DNA of 64,000 bases from Stromatinia cepivora (Eukaryota > Ascomycota > Leotiomycetes > Helotiales > Sclerotiniaceae), in contig RCTD01000007.1 in assembly GCA_014898415.1 (NCBI GenBank), forward strand, positions 1,116,001 through 1,180,000. Direction: 5' to 3'. A program made the position numbers and the translations under genes. Below, piece by piece: positions 53,701 through 64,000 of the stretch. Position 1 is the first letter of the stretch, and each line of letters opens with the position of its first letter. Under the pieces are notes generated by a model. That model saw only the letters and a list, made by a program, of their open reading frames with translations. It was not told the DNA's origin and did no database searches.

Positions 53701-55600
53701 TTAATTCTAATTATAATGATCTTTTCTTTAATAGTTAATTCTATCTCCCTTTTCTAAGTTTTCAATATTTGAATTATATTATCTTTTTGTTTAAATAATA
53801 TAATCCAATTTATTTTTGTATAATTATCAATAATCAATATAAAATAACAATTTCTTCAAATCGATTTTGGAAATGATTCTGTAATATCGAAATATATAAA
53901 TTCGAGTTTCTTTGATTTATACAGATTCAATTATTTTGGAATACAATTGATTATTTTAATGAATATATATACTTCATAAATATCTAATTCAATTAAAACT
54001 TTTATTAATTTGATTATATTGAATACCTTATATAGATTCTTAATTTTATTTGAACCTAAATAATTAAATCTTTGATACTATAACAAATATCTTTTTTTCT
54101 CTTTGAATATTAATTTGTTATCGATATCTTTGATATCATCGATTATTTCTAAAGAGAAGCCTTTTTCCTGATCATTTTGATATATATTAGAACAGAAAAT
54201 TGTATTCTTATATTTTTTAATTATATATGAAATCATATATATTCCATTTTGCATTTTAATATAAATAACTTTCTTATTATCCTTCTTGAAATATATATAA
54301 TAAGAATTGAATTCCCTTTACAATTTTATTTCACAAATCCTTTTTCTTAATAACAAATTTATTCCTAACCCTAATATATATAATATATTTGGAAATAGTA
54401 TTTTAAAATCATCTTTATATATTATATTTATTAAATTCTAATAACGATAATATATCATTCTTTTATTAATCTTTATTTTTCGTTTAATAATAGATTTTAT
54501 TGATTTAAATAATAAAGGTTGATTAGATATATATAAAGAAGCATTTATATTAATATATTATTTATTAAGGGAAACTTTATTAATGATTTTTTTTATCAAA
54601 TTGTAATCTTCCTTTATTATATCTTTAATATCGGAATCTGATTTAAAGATATTGTTAGCAAAGTATACTTAATCTTTCTTGTTGAAATAGATTTTCTTCG
54701 GATTCGATAATCCTCTTCTCCTTTGATAATAAAGGTAATTACGAAATAATTTGTTAGTTTATATTAAATATAGATAGTCTTATATATAATAATCTTCTCT
54801 TTAATATAGATTATAAACATTATTTGGGATTTCGAAATCTGATTCTTGGTGTCGAAAAGTATATTTAGATTTTTTCGCAATTTATATTAGTTCTGATCCA
54901 TCCTTAAAACGAAATTCTTTAACCTATAAATGTTTAATTTTATCATTGATATTAAGGCTGATTTGGATATCTAATATATCCATTATTCCTTGATAATCGA
55001 TTGGAAGATTATATATTAAAACCAAGAATAAGGTAATATCTTGATATACTGATCAACAGCTTTCGTTTGTAACTCCTAATTTCCTTTTATACTCTTTCAG
55101 TTTATCCCAAGCTTTAATAATAATCATATCGGGATAGATATTGAATTGGAATTTGAAATTCTAGATCATCGTTATATATATATTGATTATAATTGTATTA
55201 ACTCTAATATATTTTGATTTAAAGTATCTCCAGAATATATATACTATTGAATATTCGTCGGTAAAGACTTCATCATTATCATTGAATATTATACAAATAT
55301 ACGATAACGCATTCGCTTTGTCCTTTAAATATTCCGATTTCAGCTTGACATTGTAACATACACGACCATTAATCTCGTAGATAGATATTGTATTAGATCC
55401 TGCAATCTATATATATTTGTTTAATATTTGATCAATTATATAAAACCATCCTTTCCCTCTCAATTGTATCTTCGTTTATCTAAACCATTACTCATAATTA
55501 TTTTGATCGAACTTCGAAAGATTGTTTGATTCCGATATTGTAAAGGTTTCTTGTTGTTTGATAAATATCGAAGATAATCTTCAGATTTTTAAGACAATCT
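50800..55600 (-). pseudogene. Copia-2 gag-pol polyprotein, RIP-inactivated
   Basis: Read right to left on the minus strand. Gag: ISESNNLSKFD near 55.5 kb and later AWDKLKEYKRKLG near 55.1 kb. The CCHC knuckle appears with its Cys changed to Tyr. Protease: a former D-T-G-A region reads NIN-stop-A near 54.55 kb. Pre-integrase: YQRFNYLGSNKIKNL near 54.05 kb. Integrase: LIIDNYTKINWI and later NESAKRNIRIV near 53.6-53.8 kb. Reverse transcriptase: ALXSLYGLK-type segment, then LVYIDDIVIT at 51811-51840, where the catalytic Asp-Asp pair is intact. RNase H: ISSIESEYIA near 51.15-51.18 kb. Many in-frame stops remain, so no full protein is possible. Exact start uncertain. Confidence 0.9.
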
Positions 55601-55919
55601 TAAAAAAGAATATATAACAAATAAATTCAAAATAATAAAGAAATATAAAAATAAAACAATAAAAGAATTTGTAAGATTATATTGTAATATATTTTCTTGT
55701 AGCTATACGAATTTGTTTTTCGCCTCTACTATAATTCTGTATCAACATTATACAGACTACTCTCCACTCTGGCCTATGATATTGTGAATTATAAACTGTG
55801 TTATCATATTTCAATTCTGCTTCGATAGCATTATATGAAAAACTCTGATTTTCACTCTATTCCACCCTTATTAACTATACTAATCCTTTCTCGATTTACT
55901 TTGCTTTCTAATTACTACT

Positions 55920-55940
55920 GTGCAACCGGATCTTATAACC
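55920..55940 (-). other. Copia-2 primer-binding site
   Basis: On the minus strand GGTTATAAGATCCGGTTGC follows the 5' LTR directly. It shares the TTATxA-CC pattern with the Copia-1 site and may likewise be complementary to the anticodon part of initiator tRNA-Met after mutation. Confidence 0.4.
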
Positions 55941-56106
55941 TATTAACTTTTGGTGTAGGAAATAATAGTATTGTTGATTATATAGGTTGAACTAAGGATC
56001 TATATTTCTAGTAGAAATAGAATTGAGATTATCCCCAAATATGGTCTGTGCACCATTGTGGTCTTGTGACCTCAATTCTAATCCTATGATGGCCTCATTT
56101 CCAACA
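55941..56106 (-). repeat. Copia-2 5' LTR, 166 bp
   Basis: On the plus strand it runs TATTAACTTTTGG to TTTCCAACA, followed by the TATTA duplication. Confidence 0.93.
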
Positions 56107-56540
56107 TATTATAGATTTCGATAAATTATTGATTTTATAATAATCTTTATTTTAAATTCTAAAATTGATTATAAAATTTCGAAATAATTTTATAAAAAAA
56201 CGTTTTATATAAATAACCAAAAAGAAGAATATAATAATTTTTTTTGATATTATATTTATAATTTGAAATAATATAAAACTATATATTATATATTTTTGAA
56301 ATTAAAGTATTTTTAGAAGTTCTTATAAATTAATATAAAGTTTTTGAATAATCTTTTTTAATTTCAAAAAACTCAAAAAAGATTTTCTATTTTAATTAAA
56401 GTAGATATAGATTATTATTTTTAAATAATACAAATATTTAATAGATTAAATAAATATAAAAAACTATTTTATATTGTTATATTATATTAATATTCGAATT
56501 AATAGTTAATATTTAATGAAATGAAAGGAAAATGGTATAT
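56107..56540. other. Last AT-rich stretch before gene-rich DNA
   Basis: Strongly AT-rich with no gene. Composition changes within a few tens of bases at about 56540, where GGCGGTGATC and normal sequence begin. Confidence 0.7.
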
Positions 56541-56979
56541 TGAAAATAGAAAGGCGGTGATCTAATTAGGCTTAGCGTGTTCAGTTGGCCTGTGACCTCT
56601 TCTAATGTGTTTTCACGTAGTCACGTGGGATTTGCCTCAAACACCAATTTTTTGAACCATTACGATCATTTCTATCATCTAGCACATCTTTTCGTTCTTC
56701 CAAAAATCAACAACCTTTACACATTTATCGTCATACATGTTGTCTGTCGTCTTTTCAAATAACTTTTGCATTTGCAACAGAAAAGAATTAATATATAAAG
56801 TTCAACCACTTCTTCCCAATCCACCACCATCATTGCCTAATCAGGCGACCCCACCACACGTGCTATTTATTCAACCCCTCCAACCCTCCAACCCTCCAAC
56901 CCTCCAACCCTCCAACCTCCCCATCCCCGGAATTTTGATAGCCTACAAAGTCATCGCAAAATCAATCTAGATTCAAATC
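56541..56979 (+). promoter_or_regulatory. Upstream region of the helicase gene
   Basis: About 440 bp between the AT-rich block and the ATG at 56980. It holds two palindromic CACGTG sites (56622-56627 and 56857-56862), which bHLH factors can bind, and a pyrimidine-rich repeat close to the start. No TATA box at a convincing distance was seen. Overlapping open frames at 56577-56970 are not supported as genes. Confidence 0.5.
56872..56920 (+). repeat. CAACCCTC tandem repeat in the promoter
   Basis: Four perfect 8-bp units at 56881-56912, with imperfect units on both sides. It lies about 60-100 bp before the start codon. CT-rich tracts are common near fungal transcription starts. Confidence 0.9.
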
Positions 56980-59961
56980 ATGGCTCCCTCCCTCAAACCC
57001 GTAGATATCCCATCCTTCTGCACAACCCAACTCCATCTCCTAGACCAAGAACTTCAATCCGAGCTGTCCGAAACTTCCACTCTCATAACAGGAACTTCAC
57101 CTACTTTCCTTCAGCGCGCTGGACTTGCTATTACAAATCTCGTTTTGATATCTCAAAGAACCGGATTGGGAGGAAAAACTGTCATTGAGCTGGGTCCTGA
57201 TCCAGCGACTTCTAATTCCGGCTCTGGAGGAAAAGGTAAAGGTGGCGGAGGATCGGGAGAAGACGAATTACAAGAACATGGGATACGAGTTGGTGATATC
57301 GTGGCAGTTAGTGAACAACCTAGTGGAAGCGCAAAAAAGAGAGAAGTTAAGGAGTTAGAGGAGAAGGGAAGTAGAGGTGTGGTGACTAAGGTAGGGAGGA
57401 GTGCAGTGTGGGTCGCGCTAGATGAGAGTGGAAAGGGAGAAGAGAATGTTGGGGGGATGAAAAGGTGTTGGGTGGTTAAGTTGGCGAATGATGTTACGTA
57501 CAAAAGGTTTGTCCACTCTATCTGTTGGATTAATGGTCGATTGAATGAGGGGAGAACATGGAGGGCCATGCTGATGGGCGTTTAGGATGATTGGTACCAT
57601 GGGAAAATTGGGAAAGATGCAAGAAGCGGAATACTCGAATTTCGCAAGGGTTTTATTTGGCTGGTCGTCACCTTCGCCCGTGCCAGAGAATTTGGCGGGC
57701 GAAGAAATAGAGTGGGTGGATTCGAGTCTGAACGAAAGTCAAAAGCATGCTATTAAATTTGCGTTGGCTTCGAGAGAGATGGCTTTAATTCATGGGCCAC
57801 CTGGAGTGAGTGGTCTCAATTTTTCTTTTACCATTGAAGCCTCTTTGAGGCTGATTTCTTGAAATCCAATCAACCCTAAATATATCCGAATGGGTGGATG
57901 ATCTATCGGAGTTTTTTCGAGTCACACGAAACACAATCCAGCGCCATCGAGGATATTGCAAAAATTGGTTGAACAAATGAAGGGACAATCCCTCATATAG
58001 TCGCTAATATTCGATAGACTGGAAAAACCCATACCTTGATTGAGCTTATTTTGCAGATGCTCAAACAAAACCTCAGAGTATTGGTTTGTGGGCCATCCAA
58101 TATATCCGTGGACAACATCGTCGAGAGGCTTGCACCACATAAGGTACCTATTGTGCGTTTGGGTCATCCGGCGAGACTTCTACCATCAGTTGTCAATCAT
58201 TCTCTTGATGTCCTTACTCAAACTTCAGAAGCGGCTGCAATTGTTCAAGATGTGCGAAAAGAAATGGATACTAAACAAGCCTCAATAAAAAAGACCAAAA
58301 GTGGTAGAGAACGAAAAGCAATATATGGCGATCTCAAGGAACTTCGCAAGGAGTTTCGAGAACGGGAAAGAAAGTGCGTAAATACCTTGGTAAGAGGTTC
58401 AAAGGTCGTGCTTGCAACTCTGCATGGTGCTGGAGGCTACCAATTGAGGGATGAGAACTTTGACGTTGTGATCATTGATGAAGCTAGGTAAGAGCATAAT
58501 TGGTTCTTGAATCTCGCATTCAGCGTTAAACTTCTGTTTTCATCTCTTCTCAGGGCATGCGTCCTCCTTCTCTTCCAAAAATCTTGGTTCGTAATTACTA
58601 ACTCCCTAATGTTATAGCCAGGCTTTGGAAGCTCAATGTTGGGTGCCTCTGCTGTCAGCTAGCAAAGTTGTTCTTGCAGGAGATCATCTTCAATTACCAC
58701 CAACAATCAAATCACTAAATTCGAAGACAAAGATGAAACCGCAAAGCACAGAGATAGAGGGTATCATTAAAGGAATGACTTTGGAGACAACTTTGTTTGA
58801 CAGATTACTGAAATTACATGGAACTGGAATCAAGGTTTTGCTCACTACACAATACCGGATGCATGACAAGATTATGAGGTTTCCTTCGGACGAATTATAC
58901 GAATCAAAACTTGTTGCAGCCGAAGCAGTTAAAGCAAGACTTCTCACGGAACTGTCTTACGATGTGGAGGAAACAGAGGATACTATTGAGCCCTTGATCT
59001 TTTTCGACACACAAGGTGGCGACTTCCCGGAGAAGAGTGAGGAGGAAGGTGTTGATAAGAAAGCCGGAAAGGGAATGTTGGGTGAGAGTAAAAGCAATGA
59101 AATGGAAGCGGCTCTCGTGAGACGACATGTCCAAAATCTTGTGGATGCTGGATTGAAGCCAGAGGATATTGCGGTTGTGACGCCATACAATGCTCAGGTA
59201 AGAATGATAGCGCTTTTTGTGCCCAACCTTAGCTTTTTTCTCAAATAATGCATGCTAACCTAATAAAGCTCGCCTTAATGTCTCGATCGATGAAGGAGTC
59301 ATTTCCTGGCATTGAACTGGGCAGTGTTGATGGGTTTCAAGGAAGAGAAAAAGAAGCAATTATTATTTCCCTCGTCCGGAGTAATAGCGAACACGAAGTT
59401 GGATTTTTAGGAGAGAAACGTAGATTGAACGGTACGTACCAATTTTTTTTACATGAACTTCCTCATCTGTTCTTTACTCCCAGAACCGATGAACCCTTCT
59501 TTGCATGAAAGTCTCCAAATACCCGCCCCCGCATCCCAGCATGATCACTACTGAAGCAGATCTCCCGCAAACGAAATTAAAAGGGTTCCTAGACTATAGC
59601 ATTTCTAATAATCAATTTCACACAACGGGATGCTAGTCATCACATATCCAACTATCTATGCAAAAAAGGCAAGGAAGGCTTGATCATGCAACTGATACGA
59701 TTGTAAAAATCTAGTCGCTATGACCCGACCACGACGCTCGTTGACAATCATTGGCGATTCGGAAACTGTCTCAAGGTGAGTTTAGACCTCTCTTCTTTTC
59801 TTTTCCTTGAATATGCCTACTTCATCAATAGGCCTGAGACGATATGCTAACAACTTATGTGTGATCGATGCAGAGGTAGCAAGTTCCTCAAAAGATGGAT
59901 GGACTTTTTGGAAGAACATGCCGACTTGCGATACCCGTCGATAGCGGCGTTAAACTCGTAA
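56980..59961 (+). CDS. hcs1: SF1B helicase of the IGHMBP2/Hcs1 family
   Basis: Seven exons: 56980-57506, 57586-57805, 58018-58487, 58618-59197, 59269-59431, 59715-59775 and 59874-59961. They give 2109 bp and 702 residues, close to yeast Hcs1 (DNA helicase A). Introns are GT-AG with CTAAC/CTAAT-like branch sites, and all phases agree. Family role: 5'-3' unwinding of DNA or RNA with ATP; Hcs1 is linked to DNA polymerase alpha. Motifs: Walker A GPPGTGKT at residues 246-253, split by intron 2 after GPPG; CGPSNISVDNIVERL (Ia); DEAS at 403-406 (II); GDHLQLPPT from 427 (III); QYRMH at 484-488 (IV); VDGFQGRE at 619-626 (V); NVAMTRPRR at 653-661 (VI). The N-terminal 175 residues match the family's accessory domain, with a Gly/Ser/Lys linker around 80-95. 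The R3H and AN1 domains of animal IGHMBP2 are absent, as in fungi. No damage was seen. Confidence 0.95.
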
Positions 59962-60133
59962 TAATAATCAATTGTAAATTCGGTCAAAAATTCCGAAAAC
60001 CGTTACACTCCTATCACTTTGGTCCCCGCACCAAACTTTTTAGTTTTATGGTATGGATCATTCTATGGATTCTACTCCTATGGAAAAACATTATGCAGTT
60101 AATCACATGCATGGGTGATTTCCTCGGAAGCTA
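59962..60133. other. Short intergenic interval, convergent genes
   Basis: 172 bp between the stop of the helicase gene and the end of the interrupted minus-strand frame. It presumably holds the 3' untranslated region and polyadenylation signals (AATAATAATCAATTG directly after the stop). Confidence 0.4.
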
Positions 60134-60601
60134 TCACTCAACTTCTTCTGATCTTTGGTGAGGATCCACAAAATGTCCATGAGCACCATCGCTGTCGTGC
60201 CACGCGATTTCCGTTTTTTCCCTTTCAAGAAGAGGGTGTGCATCAGATGAATGACGAACTCCATTTTAAGGCCCCCTTGTAGTTTCAAATAGAGTATGGC
60301 GGTGGCACGGATCCCAGGTGGAGTGGAGCTCTACTGAGTGACCAAGACCCCTCCACCTCAAAGAGACTTGATCGAAGTCCTCCAATTTGATCATGACGGT
60401 GTTAGTCACATCTGGCTTCTGCAAGTATATTGCATAGAAAATGTGTGAAGATGAATGACCTATCGCATCTTCAGGTCTCAATGAAATCTTGATGTTGGAG
60501 GCTGGAGCAAGCGCCAAAACTTGGACGGATTTATGCCATGAAAAAGCTAATCGCGAATCATAGATTGAGTGTCCGTTTCCCTTTCCGTTTCTTGCTTGCA
60601 C
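60134..60601 (-). pseudogene. Interrupted reading frame of unknown function
   Basis: A minus-strand frame starts at 60601 (MQARNGKGNGHSIYDSRLAF) and runs 111 codons to a TAA at 60266-60268. It continues in the same frame for 43 more sense codons (NGVRHSSDAHPLLERE...) to TGA at 60134-60136. Amino-acid composition on both sides of the TAA is balanced and protein-like, with segments such as KLEDFDQVSLRWRGLGHSVE and AWHDSDGAHGHFVDP. That suggests one former gene with a single nonsense change, a stop read through, or an unrecognised intron. I recognise no domain. It is convergent with the helicase gene. It could also be chance, given the normal G+C. Confidence 0.35.
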
Positions 60602-62342
60602 AATTTAGGGATAGATCTAGATGTAGTTAATGACCCCTTAGGAACTTTTGATAGATTATTAATATTGATCGAGGAGATTTTTTAATTCGATTTATGCAGC
60701 CGTGACAGCCGACCATTTGCATTGAAGGGGGGCATGGTATAAATTTGGATAATTATACCTTTTAATTGACCTTGGGTTGTACCGATAATGCCATGCATGT
60801 CCAGCTAGATAGATAGATATATGATGCGGCGAGCAAGGAGGTTTGTTATTGTAGTTTGTTATGGCATTTACCTGTTTACCCCATGCTGTACGCGCTCCTT
60901 TTTGGGATTTACAGAGTAATGTGAGCCAGGAGATTTTATCCTTTGAAGATGAGATGATACGAGCGGAATCCCTCACCTTGCGACAATGCTATCCGTACTA
61001 TTTGGCACCGTATTCTAATTTATGACATGGAAGCGCAGCACGTTGCTGTGAAGGTACCCATACAAACGTTAAACTAGGGAGGTGCATTTTAACCGTTATC
61101 ATATCAAAGACAACTAGTGATCCGAACGGAGAGAGCGTTTATAAGATAAATTAAAGTCGTAAAAGAAGATTTTATTTGTAGACTAGGATTTTAATTATTG
61201 GGAGTGAGAATGAAGTTGATGAATATATTGATATGCCTTGTTCTTTTTTAGATGAGTTAGACAATTCGCATACCAAATATGCTGGCTGATTGATATATTT
61301 GTATGAATAATTGTTAAACCTACACCCACAACCACTTAATCTCCAACACACCCCTCCCTGCATGATAGAACTTACGACCACCACACACAAAATTCGAAAT
61401 TGGTTCCCCTCTTCAAAGCTCAAAGCAAGTATATCGGATTGCGGCACCAAATACAAAATAAAGGATTATACCCTTTCCACTTACTCTTTTTGGGTTGAAA
61501 CCCTCAAAAAGGAATTTCAAAATGAGCCGTAAAGAGCTATACCTCCGAAAATATGTTGTTTCGGTGGATTTTTTTTAGCTCTTTGCAATTTGATCTTCTC
61601 CCTTCCTAAAACTACTCCACTTTTGGACGACACGACTTGTGTCTCATTTATTGAATTCCAGTGGACGAGAGTTCGGACGGACGATGTGTGATTGATCAGG
61701 TTAAGCTATTGATTGCATTATTTACACTATTCACACAATTATACTATTGTGTCCGCGGTAGTGGTATTTTCGAGTAGGTATGCAAGACTTCTTCCTTATA
61801 TAGTGCTAAACGAATCCACAGTAGATACTCGTATCGTCACCATCTTTATCCACCTCCATGGAGCCGCCTCAACAGGGATGAAATGATTGAACCTTACTGT
61901 TGTTGGTTTGGCTTTTAACATTTAGTTCTATTCTTGAATTGATCTCCCCGTCCTTTCAATTCTCTGGTTTCATGGTCACTCCTTGTCGGTAGCTTACGGG
62001 CGTCGCAGAATATATGATACGTGTGATGCGCCCTAGATCGATAAATTTCCCTGGGTAAGGGACCCATTCCACTGAACGGTGCGGAGTTGCTTAAGATATA
62101 TACTCATATACATATATGGACGGATGGACGTTCGTGAAAATAACATATAACTCGACCAGGGAAACCGAGACTTTCCAATCGTCTCGTCGCCCGGAAATTG
62201 CGAATATGCCTATGAATCATTCCACGTCTATCAAGCAATCCACTGTCACTGTCATAACAGCTTTATCCTTATCCTCGACCCACTTATGAATACAGGCAGA
62301 ACGAAAGACCCGTTCTAATATTCCGTCCCGGTTCTCAGTAAG
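60602..62342. other. Intergenic region without a supported gene
   Basis: Normal base composition. Open frames at 60692-60976 and 61172-61456 (minus) and 61311-61532 (plus) show no domain or splice logic. Small hairpins occur at about 61488-61513 (CTTTTTGGG / ACCCTCAAAAAG) and 61540-61572. The part nearest 62342 should contain the promoter and 5' untranslated region of the next gene. No tRNA was recognised. Confidence 0.5.
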
Positions 62343-64000
62343 ATGAGTAAATTTTCGAAGACTGGGACCTCGAAGTCAGAAACTTCTGGTCGAACAAATA
62401 CCGGTTCTACCATCCGTGGGAAGATTTCTGCTCCTATTCCCATAAAGGACGACGACGAATTTCCAATTCGGTCCCCAGGAACTGGTATAGCAACTCCTCT
62501 TGGATCTCTTCATTCAGATGGAGTCGAAAAAGTCATGAGGGGGTCCGCTATTTCTGGCCGAGATAGTGCTCTGGCACATGGAGATATTGGGATGGGTGAC
62601 TATATCGAACCACCCAGGCGGATAGGAACCTCCCCCTTACCATCTAACCGGCCATCCTATAACCCCCCTTCGCGCAGGACCCAGGACTATAGCGTTCCCC
62701 GGAGCTCATCGCCTGTTGGCAGACCGTCAGATTCGGTTCTCTCGAAGCCTGCGCGAAAAAAGTCGACTCTTAAAGGAGTGTTTGGTAAATTTTTTGGAAA
62801 GAAACGGAAAGATACGCCAAACAAGAGGCAAGGCGTTGATGCTCTGCAAAGTGAACAACATCATCGTAGTGTGAGTAGAGACATGCTGCGTTACGTTACT
62901 ATTGTCTAATAATTTGTAGGACCCAACTGCGCTCAGCCGAAATCCAATGAACACCGCAACCTCACCCAAACGTTCTACCTCCATGCCGATCAATGAGTTT
63001 AACCGAGCCCTTCGATCGCATTCTCCTTTCATAGGCAATAGCTTAAAGGAGCAGAATAATACAGAGCGGGACACGAATCGCACATCTGCACAGACACAAA
63101 GTACAACGACAAGAACGAGGGTCACAACGGGTAGATTGTATACACCAGATAAAACACCAGGGTATGTGGATTGGACGGGACTTTCACCGCGGCCTGCTAG
63201 CGCTCAAGCCAAAGGCAGTAAAGCTACCTCTGACGAGGAGTGTTCTGGGTTAATTGGAATGGCAATTACAAGTGGTAGTCATCCGAACAGGCGTTCAAGG
63301 TCTCTCGGGCAATTGCGAGAAGCTGCAAGAGTTGCGGGGGGAATGACTAGACGTCGCAGTGATGACATTCGCTATTGGAGAGCAAGCTACGATCCAGGGC
63401 CATTGTCTCCATTATCTTCGACCAAGGCGGAAGCGGAGGAGCCTATATTAGTGAATGATCCGGAAAGTCCACGGCCAATAGAATCTCGGGATCAACCACA
63501 GCCTTTCAATTTTGGACATCTGAGTGGATTGACTGGAATGAAGATCACCCAGGCTGCTGACCTGGCAACGAGAGTTGATCGTATCGAGTCTAGATTAATT
63601 GAAATGGAGAAAACAGTATATCAGATTCATCGGCAGCTAAATGGAAACGGGGATCACGTTACCCTCCAGGATCCTCCAAAAGGTGGTAAAAGGGATCGCA
63701 GCTCCTCTGCACGCCGTCCTCCAACTGATAACTCTGAAATGACTTTACCAGTCTTACCCCGGCATCGACATTGGCACGAATTTGGCGCTCAAAACCGGCT
63801 CTCAAACAATAACAATAACAACGACGACAACAACCATCGTCCCACATCATCGTCTCATAATTCTTACCATCCTGACTTTGATGATACAGTACCAGCTCCG
63901 TACGCCACAACAACAGATGACCGTGTGCGTTCAAGCAGTTCCCACACCACCGGTCGACCTCTTTCAACCTCAACTACTATTCGCGGTCTTCCATCCAGCT
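62343..64000 (+). CDS. Ser/Pro-rich fungal protein with coiled coil, 3' partial
   Basis: Exon 1 is 62343-62870 (176 codons). A 49-bp GT-AG intron follows at 62871-62919 with a CTAAT branch site. Exon 2, from 62920, is open to the window edge, giving at least 536 residues. The start MSKFSKTGTSKSETSGRTNT is the first Met after an untranslated stretch. Visible parts: a disordered Ser/Pro/Arg-rich N-terminal half, a strongly basic patch around residues 134-160 (KKSTLKGVFGKFFGKKRK), Arg/Ser motifs (RRSRSLGQL, TRRRSDDIRYWRASYDPGPL) that look like phosphorylation sites, a likely short coiled coil at about 391-416 (RVDRIESRLIEMEKTVYQI), and an Asn/Asp run near the right edge. I recognise no catalytic domain. 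The pattern recalls uncharacterised fungal proteins with a conserved YWR-xYxPGxLxPLSS segment. Function unknown; a nuclear or cortical scaffold would be speculation. Confidence 0.88.

Larger units (their letters stand above)
50626..56106 (-). mobile_element. Copia-2: Ty1/copia retrotransposon, complete in structure
   Basis: A 5481-bp element with 166-bp LTRs and a perfect TATTA duplication (50621-50625 and 56107-56111). In its own (minus) orientation it starts TGTTGGAAATGAGG, a start typical of copia LTRs, and has a primer-binding site next to the right-hand LTR and an AAAGGAG purine tract next to the left-hand one. The gag-pol frame between them is full of stops. It is not the same family as Copia-1: LTR length and sequence differ. 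Confidence 0.93.

Noticed and set aside
1..56540. Possibility that the AT-rich block is mitochondrial DNA
   Set aside because: It contains nuclear-type copia and pogo elements with target duplications, no mitochondrial genes or tRNAs were seen, and it joins directly to a nuclear spliced gene.
57153..57569. 138-codon minus-strand frame opposite exon 1 of the helicase
   Set aside because: It is a shadow of the real plus-strand exon, whose protein matches the Hcs1/IGHMBP2 family and whose intron phases agree.
60692..60976. 94-codon minus-strand frame
   Set aside because: No domain, no splice signals in keeping with a gene, and a length expected by chance at this base composition.
61311..61532. 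73-codon plus-strand frame and the overlapping minus-strand frame at 61172-61456
   Set aside because: The two overlap each other on opposite strands, neither resembles a known protein, and hairpins in the region explain part of the pattern.
1..64000. CRISPR arrays, tRNA and rRNA genes
   Set aside because: No regularly spaced repeats with unique spacers, no cloverleaf-like sequence and no ribosomal RNA signature were recognised by eye. A tRNA scan could still find one in the right-hand 7 kb.

Overview
The window looks like a piece of a filamentous ascomycete chromosome. It shows short GT-AG introns with CTAAC/CTAAT-like branch sites, fungal-type Ty1/copia and Fot1/pogo elements, and C:G-to-T:A decay typical of repeat-induced point mutation (RIP). 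A leotiomycete-like fungus is possible, but that is a weak inference. The 56.5 kb to the left are extremely A+T-rich by eye (about 10 to 15 percent G+C in lines I counted). They contain no intact gene that I can support. The last 7.5 kb have ordinary base composition and hold two spliced genes. The change is sharp, near 56.54 kb.

The AT-rich block is a graveyard of mobile elements. I could identify two Fot1/pogo-like DNA transposons: 12.23-14.08 kb on the minus strand, with 70-bp terminal inverted repeats and a TA duplication, and 29.46-31.23 kb on the plus strand. There is a Ty1/copia family (here Copia-1) in three copies. One, at 37.04-45.33 kb, is complete in structure. It is nested, with an AAAAT target-site duplication, inside an older, 5'-truncated copy of its own family (33.99-48.17 kb). 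A third piece lies at 25.93-26.73 kb. A second Ty1/copia family (Copia-2, minus strand, 50.63-56.11 kb) has 166-bp LTRs and a TATTA duplication. Between these lie several interleaved degenerate repeat families (here R1 to R5) that I could match to each other by eye but not name. Reading frames in the block are remnants full of stops.

The gene-bearing end begins with a promoter region and a seven-exon gene for an SF1B helicase of the IGHMBP2/Hcs1 family (702 residues predicted, all helicase motifs present). It is followed by an opposite-strand reading frame broken by a single stop, then about 1.7 kb without a recognisable gene. Last comes a two-exon gene for a large, low-complexity serine-rich protein that runs off the right edge.

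Functionally only the two right-hand genes are likely to be expressed. The left part is best read as RIP-silenced, probably heterochromatic DNA ending about 440 bp upstream of the helicase start codon. The least explained structure is the long 3' region of Copia-1, between pol and the right LTR. It carries minus-strand open frames in an element much longer than usual for copia, and about 440 bp of it are present in the young copy but absent from the old one.
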